Of a stretch of 64,000 bases of DNA, positions 39,141-49,442 are shown piece after piece (within the stretch, counting starts at the first letter, position 1; every line of letters begins with the position of its first letter). The stretch comes from Bacillota bacterium (GTDB taxonomy: Bacteria > Bacillota > Bacilli > Bacillales > Cytobacillaceae). The stretch covers positions 1 to 64,000 of the forward strand of contig JAUZPL010000006.1 of assembly GCA_030705955.1 (NCBI GenBank). The letters run 5' to 3'. Made by a program: the position numbers and the translations under genes. The notes beneath the pieces were generated by a model that worked only from the letters and a program-made list of their open reading frames with translations, was not told where the DNA came from and searched no databases.

Positions 39141-40334
39141 TTATATTTCATTCTTACACACACAAGAGACAACAACATCATTCTTCTTTATAATAAAATT
39201 ACTTTTTCTGTAAAAAATGATAGAAATCAGAAAGAATACTATAGTGAGGTAACCCACTATAGGGTAACCATGATAGGCATGATAGAGCCACCCTGAAGCA
39301 GTGGATCCAACAAATGCCCCTCCGTACATTGTAGCACTGGCTAAACTGGATATTGTTCCTTTTAAGGATGGGTTAATGGACTGTAAAGAACTCATCATGA
39401 AAGGGAACAATATGCCCCCCAATGTAAACACGAATAAAAAGCAGATAATGAAAACTGGAATTACTGGTAGCTGTGAAAGGATTATATAAAGAAAGACCAA
39501 ACTGAAAATTCCATAGGAAAATAAAGTTTTAAGTTCTAATTTTTTGGCCAAATTTGAACTAATAAAGCTGCCAATTAAATTTCCTATTCCAAGTATCATC
39601 ATAGCAGTGCCTATTCCAAATAGTGTTAAATGATAGTAGTCGTGTAGCACCATTCCAATCAGACTGAACGATGCAAAGTTTCCAATTTGAAAAAGGAGAT
39701 AAGCTAGAAAGCTCGGTACACTTTGTTTTGAAGTAAATAATTGCCTATATCTGGCCCATAGATTTGCAGCTTGGTTCTGGGGTGTAATAGGTGTCGGAAG
39801 ATAAAGGTAAGAGAGAATGAGTAATACAAATGAAAAGGTTCCAAGGACGAAAAATGGTGTGGACCAATGATTAATGGCTAAATAACTTCCTAATGGGACC
39901 CCTAGAAACTGAGCAGTAGAAAGCCCCGCGGCAGCTATACCCATTCCTTTCACGATATCCTTTGGAGCAACAAGAGTGGGAACGAGTGCCCAAACTTGAG
40001 GAGCTACCATGGCTGCACATATACCTGCTAGTAATCGAAAGGTAATGATTGACCATTCATTAAAGGCTATTCCGCAAAGCATGGTAGAAGCGGCGAAACT
40101 AATTAACCCAAATAATAAGACCTTTTTTCTATTCCACCCATCAGATAGAGGGCCTATAAAAATAGCAAACATTGCATATCCGATTGCATACGCACCCACC
40201 ACCCAACCCAAATGTTCAGGACTGATGCTTAAATCAGATTTTAATGTTGGTAGTAAAGGGGAAACAATAAAGGTATCTGTTCCGATAGCAAACATAATTA
40301 AGAAGGGCAAAAAAATAAATTTCATAAACGACAT
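39141..40334 (-). CDS. MFS transporter
   Basis: 12-TM; GTDTFIVSPLLPTLKSDLSISPEHLGWVVGAYAIGYAM; GPLSDGWNRKKVLL. Confidence 0.93.
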   Translation of the reverse strand: MSFMKFIFLPFLIMFAIGTDTFIVSPLLPTLKSDLSISPEHLGWVVGAYAIGYAMFAIFIGPLSDGWNRKKVLLFGLISFAASTMLCGIAFNEWSIITFRLLAGICAAMVAPQVWALVPTLVAPKDIVKGMGIAAAGLSTAQFLGVPLGSYLAINHWSTPFFVLGTFSFVLLILSYLYLPTPITPQNQAANLWARYRQLFTSKQSVPSFLAYLLFQIGNFASFSLIGMVLHDYYHLTLFGIGTAMMILGIGNLIGSFISSNLAKKLELKTLFSYGIFSLVFLYIILSQLPVIPVFIICFLFVFTLGGILFPFMMSSLQSINPSLKGTISSLASATMYGGAFVGSTASGWLYHAYHGYPIVGYLTIVFFLISIIFYRKSNFIIKKNDVVVSCVCKNEI

Positions 40335-40511
40335 CTCCTTATTTTAGTTTAATAACAATTGGGGGAAGTTAACTTTGTTGCTATTGGCTGTAGCCAGCCA
40401 AATATTAAGTCTTATTAAGGAAAAGGGGATAGATTATTAAGTCCTTTTTATTTCTACCTAGGAAATTATAAAAAATCTACATGTTGATAACTTTGAAAAT
40501 AGTTAATTTAC

Positions 40512-40720
40512 GTCTAGCTTCGAAGCACTGGATGTGCAAGTACCGACGTTGCACATGGATGCGGTGATTTTAGTCGGTCAGTGCCTAGCGTCTAGTGTCA
40601 TTCCCTCTCCGCCCTACGATTTGTCAGCATCGAATCACCTCCGGTTCTTCGTGTTTCCTGTATCTCAATTGGAGAGCTCTAGGCCATACGCCGCTGATCA
40701 AGGCGCTTGCGCTTTTGTTC
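40512..40720. repeat. structured Bacillaceae-type intergenic repeat
   Basis: begins GTCTAGCTTCGAAGCACTG and ends CAAGGCGCTTGCGCTTTTGTTC; internal hairpin ATGTGCAA-GTACCGACG-TTGCACAT; no coding signal. Confidence 0.55.
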
Positions 40721-40760
40721 AATAATCAAAGAATATGAACTAAAATAGTATGAATGAGTA

Positions 40761-40937
40761 TCAGGCACAACTTTGGCAATAGTTGTTTATTTTGATTTCA
40801 GTTGATGGCTTTTTAGTATTTATGCCCTGTTCTTTCAAAATCTCTTCAGCAAAAAACCGCCATGCACTTCTAGACTTTCTTTCTATTTCCATTTGACGGT
40901 TTTTTATAGTGACCAACATTTCATATTCATGTAACAT
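40761..40937 (-). CDS. small hypothetical protein (58 aa)
   Basis: MLHEYEMLVTIKNRQMEIERKSRSAWRFFAEEILKEQGINTKKPSTEIKINNYCQSCA; strong GGGAGAGGG RBS. Confidence 0.55.
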   Translation of the reverse strand: MLHEYEMLVTIKNRQMEIERKSRSAWRFFAEEILKEQGINTKKPSTEIKINNYCQSCA

Positions 40938-41108
40938 ATTGAACCCTCTCCCTTTTATCAAATAATTTTGATGTATTGTATAAAAAAATAAAGTGGTTAT
41001 GTTTTTCTTTTCTAAATCAAATAATATTGATGAATTAATAATATGTCCAAAACTCCCTAATGTCAACTATTAATCAAAATAAATTGATTATAATTATTCG
41101 GAGCTGTT

Positions 41109-41761
41109 ATGTCCGCCACTGACCCTATTTCAGTGTTAACAATTTTTAAATCAATGGATTTGAATAAAAGATTATTTATAATTGTTGAAGGAGAAAGCCT
41201 TGGAAATGATGGGGTAACTGTTGTCCTTTTTAAGATTGCTGTTGTAACTACAGCTTTAACTACTTCAGGAATTTTTGATGCTTCTACAGAATTTTTGAAG
41301 GTAGTTATAGGCGGAATAATCGTTGGGGCATTGTTTGGATTTTTGGCTTCTTGTATTACTCGACACATTGATCAGCACTGCGAGAAATGGACTCATTTTG
41401 GGAAGTCATTGCATTTCTTGCAAATGCTTTGATCTTTTTTTTAATAGGGAATGAGGTAACAAGAAAAGGTTTTGAAGGGAAATGGGATGTTGTCATAGGA
41501 AGTATTTTCATTTTTGTTCTTTTAAGAATGATAGCTATATTTGCAAGTTTAGTGTTTGACAGAAAGATCCCGCTTTCTTGGAAGGCAGTAATAGGATGGG
41601 GAGGACTAAAGGGTTCTTTATCCATTGCACTCGTTTTATCCATTACATCTAATTTCCAAGGTAAAGATTTATTATTAGCCATAACCTTTGGAAATGTTTT
41701 ATTTTCTTTGCTGGTTCAAGGAACAACAATTAAATCCCTAGTACGTAAATTAAAAATCTAA
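41109..41761 (+). pseudogene. CPA1-type Na+/H+ antiporter fragment, internally deleted and frameshifted
   Basis: ATDPISVLTIFKSMDLNKRLFIIVEGESLGNDG then frame change to MDSFWEVIAFLANALIFFLIGNEV...AVIGWGGLKGSLSIALVLSI; N-terminus and middle missing. Confidence 0.85.
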
Positions 41762-41877
41762 CCCCAAAAGACGGAAAGAAGAAGTAGATATTAAAAACTA
41801 GCCTGATTACAAGTCATGCCAGTTTTTTAGCAGATAATTTTATTCTTTTAAACGTAAAGTAATAATGTGGGAAATCT

Positions 41878-43092
41878 TCACCGTTTTTTTAAAGGAAAAT
41901 TAACGATAACCTTTGTTCCTTTGCCTTTTTCGCTTTCAAATTGGATAGAACCATTATACTTATGAACGATATTGAAACAAATCATCAAACCTAAGCCAGT
42001 CCCTTTACTTTTTAGAGAGTAAAATGGGGTTCCAATCATCTTGAGTTCTTCATCAGTCATTCCATTCCCTGAATCAATTAAATGGATGGAAACGGAATGA
42101 TTTTTCTCTTTTGCAATGACCATAAGAGAAGCTCCAAATGGTGATGCTTCAATGGCGTTTTTTAACAAATTCACATATAACTGCTTAAATTCCACTAAAC
42201 TACATGTTATATAAAGATTTTCATCTATGTCCAAATTAAAAGTAATATTGTTAAGTAAAGCATAGGAATTTATTAAATCAATAACGCTATTCAAAGTTTC
42301 CTTTATATTTAATATATGGGATTCTATATTATCCTTGGGCTTAGCAATTGACAAAAAATCTGAAATTACCGCTTCAGCTACTTGTAACTCGTCCAACATC
42401 ATTGCAAAATGTTCTTGCCTTTTTTTACTAATCAATTGATCTTCTTTATAAAATTGAAGAAACCCTTTGACAACTGTAATGGGGTTTCTTATTTCATGTG
42501 CAACGGCAGCGGCTATTTGCCCGGTGGTCTTTAATCGTTCTGCTTGCTGACTTTGTTCATAAAATAATTTTTGATTTCGAAATCGTATATTGGTTAAATA
42601 AAAAATAAAATACATAATTGCCTGACTTGCTAAGAAATTAACAAAATTTCCAGGTAAGTCCATATAAATATAAGAATAAGACCCCCCTCTATCGTATAGG
42701 GAAATGTAACAAAATATAATAGTCATGAAGAGTACGTTAACGATTAGTGAACAATAAAATAGTCTGGGAAGAAAGAATAATATAGAAATTGCCGGGATTA
42801 AACAAATCAATGTAAAAGATGAGGATATTTCTGGATAAAAGATGAAAAGGGTATACAGATATAACATTGCCTCAATTACGATGATCGTTTTCAAAAAGCT
42901 AGTTTCTTTTTTTGGATAAACCCACAATGAAATAGATAAAATTAAAACTAGTAAAAGGTGAATATAAAGCTGAAAATGATTATAACTGTAACGCAAAAAT
43001 CCATCAAATAACCCTAAAATCATTAAAACATTGATAAAAGCGATTATAAGACGATAAAACTTAAAATCCCCCAAACCATTCAAATCCCTCAT
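41878..43092 (-). CDS. membrane sensor histidine kinase
   Basis: VAHEIRNPITVVKGFLQFYKE H-box; NLLKNAIEASP N-box; DSGNGMTDEE; GTGLGLMICFNIV. Confidence 0.93.
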   Translation of the reverse strand: MRDLNGLGDFKFYRLIIAFINVLMILGLFDGFLRYSYNHFQLYIHLLLVLILSISLWVYPKKETSFLKTIIVIEAMLYLYTLFIFYPEISSSFTLICLIPAISILFFLPRLFYCSLIVNVLFMTIIFCYISLYDRGGSYSYIYMDLPGNFVNFLASQAIMYFIFYLTNIRFRNQKLFYEQSQQAERLKTTGQIAAAVAHEIRNPITVVKGFLQFYKEDQLISKKRQEHFAMMLDELQVAEAVISDFLSIAKPKDNIESHILNIKETLNSVIDLINSYALLNNITFNLDIDENLYITCSLVEFKQLYVNLLKNAIEASPFGASLMVIAKEKNHSVSIHLIDSGNGMTDEELKMIGTPFYSLKSKGTGLGLMICFNIVHKYNGSIQFESEKGKGTKVIVNFPLKKR

Positions 43093-43381
43093 TCAATTCA
43101 TCCTTATTCTAAATATTCTAATACTAGCATACCAAACACATGGTAATTAGAACCACAAAATAAATATTGTGTTCACCAATTTGTAATATGATTACTGAAC
43201 ATTGGAAGGAACCACGGACAAGTTAGGCACGATGTGGAAGGGATATATTAATGAATAAAGTATGATTGTTTTTTATAGGAGTGGACACTCTTTTTGTAAT
43301 GATTAGGGTAACAGAAGATAAAAGTTAAAAAATTAGAATAAATGGTAGTTTCCTGTAAAAACTATAGATGGTTTTCAATAT

Positions 43382-43728
43382 TTGGAAATTCTTATTTTGG
43401 AGGTTAAACAACGTAATATGTCTTCTAATAACACAAAAAATGTACGGGATATTGCCGCCTTTATTTCTCCCTATTCAATCAACTATTTGCATATAAAGAA
43501 TCCTTGGGTTTCAGCTTGGTGGTCTGGTGCTTTTCCAGGATTAGGACAGATTATGATGTGCAAATATATTATTGGTTTTATCTTAATTTGTTGGGAAATA
43601 TTTATTAATCAGCACGCACATTTAAACTTAGCCATTTATCTCTCTATGGTGCAAGAATGAGAATGAGGATAAATTTAAAAAAATACTATGGGACAATTAC
43701 GCTTTAGGATTGACCACTTTTAAAAACT
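43382..43728 (+). pseudogene. truncated paralogue of the 55224 membrane protein
   Basis: NPWVSAWWSGAFPGLGQIMMCKYIIGFILICWEIFINQHAHLNLA; then stops; downstream frameshifted LWDNYALGLTTFKN. Confidence 0.65.
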
Positions 43729-43753
43729 AAATCATTCATGTAGGTCCAATTGT

Positions 43754-43787
43754 AAAAGACCATCGGGTAATGAACCGATGGTCTTTT
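43754..43787. terminator. intrinsic terminator
   Basis: AAAAGACCATCGG...CCGATGGTCTTTT. Confidence 0.8.
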
Positions 43788-43795
43788 GAATTTCT

Positions 43796-44251
43796 CTATA
43801 CTCGTTTAGCTCCGACATATCTTGGTTTCCAATAAACATTGCTTGTACTTGTAATCATTACTCCTCTTGATGAAGATGCCATAATCATTTTACCTGAACC
43901 TATATACATTGCAACGTGTGTTGGACTATTTGCTTTAGTTGGTGCAAAAAACATTAAATCTCCTGGTTGCAAGGAGTATACATGATAGCCATTTGTATAA
44001 AACATTTGAGCTGCAGTACGATTTAATGTTCTGCCTGCTCTTGCATACGAATATTTAACGAAGCCAGAACAATCAAAACCATAAGGTGATGTACCACCAT
44101 ATTGGTAAGGAACCCCTAGATTCGCTTTAGCAATTGCAACAGCCGTTGAATGATAATTGTATGTTGCCGCTTCAGCTCTATCACCCATGTTGGCAAACAA
44201 AGAGCTTAAAGAAACAAGGATTGCGATAGCTACGATGATTTTCTTTAGCAT
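43796..44251 (-). CDS. secreted NlpC/P60 family endopeptidase
   Basis: signal peptide; GVPYQYGGTSPYGFDCSGFVKYSY; THVAMYIGSGKMI. Confidence 0.93.
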   Translation of the reverse strand: MLKKIIVAIAILVSLSSLFANMGDRAEAATYNYHSTAVAIAKANLGVPYQYGGTSPYGFDCSGFVKYSYARAGRTLNRTAAQMFYTNGYHVYSLQPGDLMFFAPTKANSPTHVAMYIGSGKMIMASSSRGVMITSTSNVYWKPRYVGAKRV

Positions 44252-44528
44252 GATTGTTTCCTCCTAATTGTGTGATTTGATAACTCTACTTTACTAGAAA
44301 GGGATAACAGGGACATATCAGGAAAATTAAAGTTCTGTTACAAAGTTATTTTAAAATAATTTTAGTATATAAGGCTTTATAACAAACCAAATTTTAATAA
44401 GGTATATAGAAATGAGATATATTTTCGTGTTTTTAAGGAAATTTGGGGCCAATGAGGGAAATATCCATACAATAAATATTGGAAAGAATATAAAAAGCCA
44501 GCGCATTACATTAAATGGAGGTGGGGAA

Positions 44529-45146
44529 ATGGAAAATAAAATGTTTGATGCTGTTTCAAAAGATTGTGAGCTTCCCTTTTGCGCTCAGACAACTGATATA
44601 GCACCTCAGTTTGTCACAGAAGCTTATGATAATGCAGAAAAAAAGATGAAAGAGATTCGGTTGGAAAGCTATTTAGGAAAGTGGGTTATTTTATTTTTTT
44701 ATGCGAGTGATTTTACTTTTGTTTGACCAACAGAATTGGCAGCGGTCGCTGCTATTCATGATCAATTAAAGTATTTAAATACTGAAATACTTGCTATTAG
44801 TACAGATAGTGTGTATGCACATAAGGTTTTTACTGAGGTTTCGCCCTCAGGAGCAAAGGTTACATTTCCGCTCTTAAGTGACAGAACACAAAAGATTAGT
44901 AAGGCTTACAGAGTATTAAATGAAGAGACCGGAGCTACATTGAGAGCAACCATCATAATAGATCCAGAAGGAATGATTGTTTCCAAATTCGTAAACCCTT
45001 TAGAGGTAGGTAGGAATGTTTATGAAATCTTAAGGGTCATTCAAGGAATTCAATATGGTAGAAAGACTGGGGAAGGGGTTCCTGCTAATTGGGTTCCAGG
45101 GAAACAGGGGATTATTAGAGATATAAAATACATTGGTAAAATCTAA
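44529..45146 (+). CDS. selenocysteine-containing peroxiredoxin
   Basis: ATG 44529 after GGAGG; reads through TGA 44724-44726 in frame: ASDFTFV[U]PTELAAVAAIHDQL; TGA is exactly at the peroxidatic Cys position; track splits it into 44412-44726 and 44736-45146. Confidence 0.9.
44737..44754 (+). promoter_or_regulatory. candidate bacterial SECIS hairpin in peroxiredoxin gene
   Basis: TGGCAGC-GGTC-GCTGCTA, GGUC loop 17 nt after TGA. Confidence 0.75.
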
Positions 45147-45199
45147 ATATTTTCTGTATAAAAAATTAAATGAAAAGAGTGGCCATTTTGGCCACTCCT

Positions 45200-46627
45200 T
45201 TACATAGTCGATTGCTCAGCTTCTTCTTTTGCAACCGATGGTTTTAAAAGCATTAGTAGCGGATAAAGAATAATTCCTAACACATACAATGCGATACCTA
45301 ATAGGAATGTTTTCATATTAGAGGTTCCCGCAATGATTACGTAAATGGAGTACACAGTTGCAAGAATGGATATAACACCATCAGAAAAACGTCCCTTTGT
45401 ATTTTTATAGGTTTCACCTGAAAATACAAGTTTTACCTGATAAATAGCCGTTGCTGCATATGGAACAAGATAGGCAAGAGTTGCAACCTGAACGACAAAA
45501 TTAAATGCATTGCTTAATGAATCTGAAATTGTTAAGAAAAGGAAAATCTGAGAAAACGCATTTGTAAGTACCAGAGATGCTACTGGGACCCCATTTTTAT
45601 TTTCTTTCCTAAAAATAGGTGGGAAAAGCCCTTGCTTTGCAGCTTGGTATGGTGCTTCTGCACTTAAGAAAATCCAACCGAGAGTTGTACCAGTTAATGA
45701 GATAATATCAAAAACAGCCATCACGTAACTTACATTGTGTCCAACTACCTTTTGTAATGCATCGACAAGTGGCTTGTTGGCGTGAATTAATTCCGTTTGT
45801 GTTAAGCTTCCCATTACTAATAATGTAATTCCAACATAAATGACTAGTGAAATAGCAAGACCGAGTACGGTTGCTTTTTTAATATCTGAAGACTTTTTCG
45901 CGCGTTTTGAGAACATAACAGCTGATTCAATACCTACAAACGCCCAAAGTGTTGTAACAGCAGCATTGTTAACTTGTCCAAGAAGGCCTAAGTGTACACC
46001 ACTATCACTAACACGTGTTTGAACAAGTGGGAAAAGATTTGTTTTTTCAAATGCAAAAAGAGTAAAACAAATAAAAATTAAAAATCCAATAACCTTTGTA
46101 GCGGTTGCTACGAAATTAATTTGTCCAGTTCTTTCTATACCTCTTAGAATAATGGCATTCATTACCCAAAGGACAATCGTACAAACGATGAAGGTAATAA
46201 ACCCTCCGACTGTGACTGAAATGGACCCCATTGTAACAAGTTTGGCACTGTTAGTCATGATTGGGAAAAATGTTGAAAGATACCCAACAAAGGTTGTTAA
46301 GACGGCAACGTTACCTGATACGTTTGCAATCCAATACCCCCAAGAGATAACATATCCGGATAGAATTCCAGTTTGTGATCCTTTAGGAAAAATGGCTTGG
46401 GCGTACATTTGAACCCCACCATTTAGATCTGGCTTTCGCTGCGATAAATTACCAAACACCAATGAAAGCATTAAGACTCCAATACCTGTTAGAAGCCAAG
46501 CAAGAAAAACCCCACCTGGACTTGCTGCTTTTGCGAGAGATTGTGGCAGCATAAAAATCCCTGATCCAACCATGTTTCCAACAACAAGCGCAGTGAGAAG
46601 CCATAGTCCTAATTTATTACTTTTCAT
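45200..46627 (-). CDS. APC-superfamily basic amino acid antiporter/permease
   Basis: VVGNMVGSGIFMLPQSLA; WAFVGIESAVMFSKRAK. Confidence 0.9.
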   Translation of the reverse strand: MKSNKLGLWLLTALVVGNMVGSGIFMLPQSLAKAASPGGVFLAWLLTGIGVLMLSLVFGNLSQRKPDLNGGVQMYAQAIFPKGSQTGILSGYVISWGYWIANVSGNVAVLTTFVGYLSTFFPIMTNSAKLVTMGSISVTVGGFITFIVCTIVLWVMNAIILRGIERTGQINFVATATKVIGFLIFICFTLFAFEKTNLFPLVQTRVSDSGVHLGLLGQVNNAAVTTLWAFVGIESAVMFSKRAKKSSDIKKATVLGLAISLVIYVGITLLVMGSLTQTELIHANKPLVDALQKVVGHNVSYVMAVFDIISLTGTTLGWIFLSAEAPYQAAKQGLFPPIFRKENKNGVPVASLVLTNAFSQIFLFLTISDSLSNAFNFVVQVATLAYLVPYAATAIYQVKLVFSGETYKNTKGRFSDGVISILATVYSIYVIIAGTSNMKTFLLGIALYVLGIILYPLLMLLKPSVAKEEAEQSTM

Positions 46628-46814
46628 ATATAAACCCCCTGATTATTTATCCAATATCGCGTATGTTCATTCAGCAACAGACACTATTGTACTCTAATAT
46701 ACTAAAGGATTCAATGGTTTTTTTTTACTGGATGGATTTACATCGTTTGGGGTTTAAAGCAAAAAGGCCACATTCAGGGCAGATATTTTAAATTTTAGAG
46801 GGGAACATTCAAAT

Positions 46815-46846
46815 AAAACAGTGGATTTCTAGAAATCCACTGTTTT
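46815..46846. terminator. intrinsic terminator
   Basis: AAAACAGTGGATTTCTAGAAATCCACTGTTTT. Confidence 0.75.
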
Positions 46847-46864
46847 ACTCCAATAGAGGTAAAA

Positions 46865-48154
46865 TTAAATTTTCATAAATGCTTCTATTTCTTCAACAGA
46901 ACGGAATATTTCTTTTGAAAGGACCTCATGGCCTTCCTCAGTTACTAACACATCATCCTCAATCCTTATTCCGATTCTTTCTTCTTCAATATACAACCCT
47001 GGTTCGACTGTCAAAACCATTCCAGGCTGAAGAATTAAGTCCTTATATTTACCTACATCATGGGTATCCAAACCTAACATGTGGCTTACCCCATGATAAT
47101 AATAATTTCCAATTTCACTTTCTTCCTTAATTAGGCCGACTTTTATACACTCTTCTGCTAAAATTTTCTTTGTATGTGCATTTAGTGCAGCAAATGGAAC
47201 ACCAGGTTTAATCAATTGTGTGGTCTCCCTTAAAGCTTTTAAAACGATGTTATAGTAAGTTTTTTGTTTTTCAGTAAACGTTCCATTTACGGGGAATGTA
47301 AAACTTATATCAGCATTGTAATAGTGATATTGTGCACCTAAATCAAGCAGTACCAGGCTGTTGTCTTCTACAGTTGCATTATTTTTATCATAGTGAAGAA
47401 CGGTACCATTTTTACCGCTAGCACAGATTGTAGGAAATGCGTAATGTTTTACACCTGCTGTCTTAAGGGTGAAATCAAAATAGGCCTCAAGCTGATACTC
47501 CTTCATTCCAGGCTTGGCATGCTTCATCAAGTTTTTGATACCATCATAGGTAATGGCAATTGCATTTTTGATTTCTTTTATTTCTTCGGAGGTTTTATAA
47601 ACTCGTAATTCACAAATTTCTGGATAAATATTTTTAATCTGAAGGAAAGGGTAATTAGCCTGAATTTTGCTAGTAAATTCTTGTGGTTTTGAGATTGAAA
47701 GATCCAGCTCTCTTTTTTCAAGATCTAAATATATATTGGTTGATTGTGGATTAGTAAATAGAATTCTGGAAATGATAGATTCAAATTGATCAACAAATAG
47801 AATATTATTTATTCCAGAAATGTCTTCAGCTTCTTCCTCTGAAACTGTTCTTCCTACCCATTTCTCTAAAAAAGGATCAAATTTCTCAATAAAAAGATAC
47901 TCTTCTGCTTGATTATTTGTTTTATGTACTAAAAAGATAATAGTAGGTTCATCAAGTCCTGTTAAGTAATAAAAGTTTCGATTAGGTACAAACTGATAAA
48001 ATTCATCCGCACTTTTTATAGGTGCTTTTCCGGCAAAAAGTACAAGGAGCGATGAATCCTCCATTTTTTCATATAGACGATTACGATTTTTGATATAAAA
48101 ATCCTTTTGCATTTTATTACCCCTTTTCATCCATGATTTACCTATATTATACAA
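46865..48154 (-). CDS. Xaa-Pro aminopeptidase (M24B)
   Basis: LVLLDLGAQYHYYNADISFTFPVNG; GVSHMLGLDTHDVG; TVEPGLY; IRIEDDVLVTEEGHEVL. Confidence 0.93.
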   Translation of the reverse strand: MYNIGKSWMKRGNKMQKDFYIKNRNRLYEKMEDSSLLVLFAGKAPIKSADEFYQFVPNRNFYYLTGLDEPTIIFLVHKTNNQAEEYLFIEKFDPFLEKWVGRTVSEEEAEDISGINNILFVDQFESIISRILFTNPQSTNIYLDLEKRELDLSISKPQEFTSKIQANYPFLQIKNIYPEICELRVYKTSEEIKEIKNAIAITYDGIKNLMKHAKPGMKEYQLEAYFDFTLKTAGVKHYAFPTICASGKNGTVLHYDKNNATVEDNSLVLLDLGAQYHYYNADISFTFPVNGTFTEKQKTYYNIVLKALRETTQLIKPGVPFAALNAHTKKILAEECIKVGLIKEESEIGNYYYHGVSHMLGLDTHDVGKYKDLILQPGMVLTVEPGLYIEEERIGIRIEDDVLVTEEGHEVLSKEIFRSVEEIEAFMKI

Positions 48155-48274
48155 TAAAAAAATCTTCAGAGCCTTTTAGAACACTAATTTTGATCAGAAA
48201 GTTCAATGAGATGGGCGGTATAAAATGTTGTAGATAAGAAAAAATAAACAAAAATAGTGTAAGGGGTTTTTTCT

Positions 48275-49309
48275 TTGTCAGAATTAAAACCGATAAATAT
48301 AAACTCTGAAAAGTCTCAGCCAGCTGAACATCTAACAGCTGCTGAAATGGGAAAGCTTTGGGCTACCTATACAGGAAACAGTATGTCCATTTGTATATTA
48401 AGTTACTTTCTTCAACATGTAGAGGACGAGGAAATTAAGCAATTATTAGAAAATGCATTATGCTTAAGTACTGAATTTATGAATATGGCGAAGGAAATAT
48501 TTGAAAAGGAAGGATTTCCTATTCCGATTGGTTTTACAAAAGATGATGTAAATCTAAGTGCACCAAGACTATTTGAGGATGAATTCTATGTTCATTATCT
48601 AAAATATGTAGCTAAGGCCGGTATGAGTATCTATAATGTTGCAATACCGTTAGTATTTAGAGAGGATGTACGAGATTATTTTCACCATTGTATGAAATCT
48701 ACCTTAGTATTAATGGAACAAACTAAAGGGATACTAATGAAAAAAGGGTTTATTATTAAACCTCCAACAATTCCAGTACCAGAAAAGGTTCAATTTGTAA
48801 AAAGTGCTTTTCTTAATGGCTACTTTGGAAATGTTAGACCTCTGCATTCATTGGAGATCACACATCTTTATGATAATATCGAAAATAATGCCACGGGCCA
48901 TGCATTATTAACAGGATTTAGCCAGGTAGTAAAAATGAAGGAAATTCGAGATTTGTTTTTTAAAGGTAAAGAAATTACCAAACAAGCAGTTGAACGTTAT
49001 GTGAATAAACTAAATGAGTTGAATTTACCTTCCCCATCATTTCTTGATCAATTAGTAACAAAATCAACCTTTTCTCCCTTTTCAGATAAAATCATGTTAT
49101 TTCATAAGGTGGACATGTTTTCATTGAAAATTCGAGCATTTGGTAATTCAATGGCTGTAAATGGGAGGCATGATATTGCTTTTATGTATACGAGGGCATT
49201 AATGAATGTTTCATTATTCGTCGAAGACGGTGCAAAAATTATGATTGAGAATGGTTGGATGGAACAGCCACCAGAAGCTCTTGATAGGGATAGCTTGGCA
49301 ATAAGTTAG
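48275..49309 (+). CDS. DUF3231 family protein (paralogue 1)
   Basis: EHLTAAEMGKLWATYTGNSMSICILSYFLQHVEDEEI. Confidence 0.88.
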   Translation: MSELKPININSEKSQPAEHLTAAEMGKLWATYTGNSMSICILSYFLQHVEDEEIKQLLENALCLSTEFMNMAKEIFEKEGFPIPIGFTKDDVNLSAPRLFEDEFYVHYLKYVAKAGMSIYNVAIPLVFREDVRDYFHHCMKSTLVLMEQTKGILMKKGFIIKPPTIPVPEKVQFVKSAFLNGYFGNVRPLHSLEITHLYDNIENNATGHALLTGFSQVVKMKEIRDLFFKGKEITKQAVERYVNKLNELNLPSPSFLDQLVTKSTFSPFSDKIMLFHKVDMFSLKIRAFGNSMAVNGRHDIAFMYTRALMNVSLFVEDGAKIMIENGWMEQPPEALDRDSLAIS

Positions 49310-49383
49310 ACATGGGGGATGCATGAAAATTAAAAAGGTATCTAGCATCAATGCAATTTACATAGTAAACAAATGAACAATTG

Positions 49384-49420
49384 AAAAAGGAAGTACACAT
49401 TAAAATGTACTTCCTTTTTT
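49384..49420. terminator. intrinsic terminator
   Basis: AAAAAGGAAGTACA...TGTACTTCCTTTTTT. Confidence 0.8.
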
Positions 49421-49442
49421 TATTTTAGCTTTTTCAACTATT

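Noticed and set aside
40534-40725. 63-aa ORF in the 40.5 kb region
   Set aside because: Falls entirely inside the structured intergenic repeat; no RBS or protein-like composition.
41063-41682. antisense ORFs over the antiporter remnant
   Set aside because: Mirror ORFs of a degraded antiporter gene.
44412-44528. Upstream extension of the peroxiredoxin ORF to ATG 44412
   Set aside because: The strong RBS and conserved N-terminus place the start at 44529; the upstream segment is AT-rich and non-conserved in character.
33486-45146. In-frame TGAs explained by genome-wide TGA=Trp recoding
   Set aside because: Several ordinary genes in the window end cleanly at TGA (e.g. 5975, 7058), and Trp is encoded by TGG throughout. 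The TGAs in the glutaredoxin and peroxiredoxin sit at catalytic Cys positions, favouring Sec.
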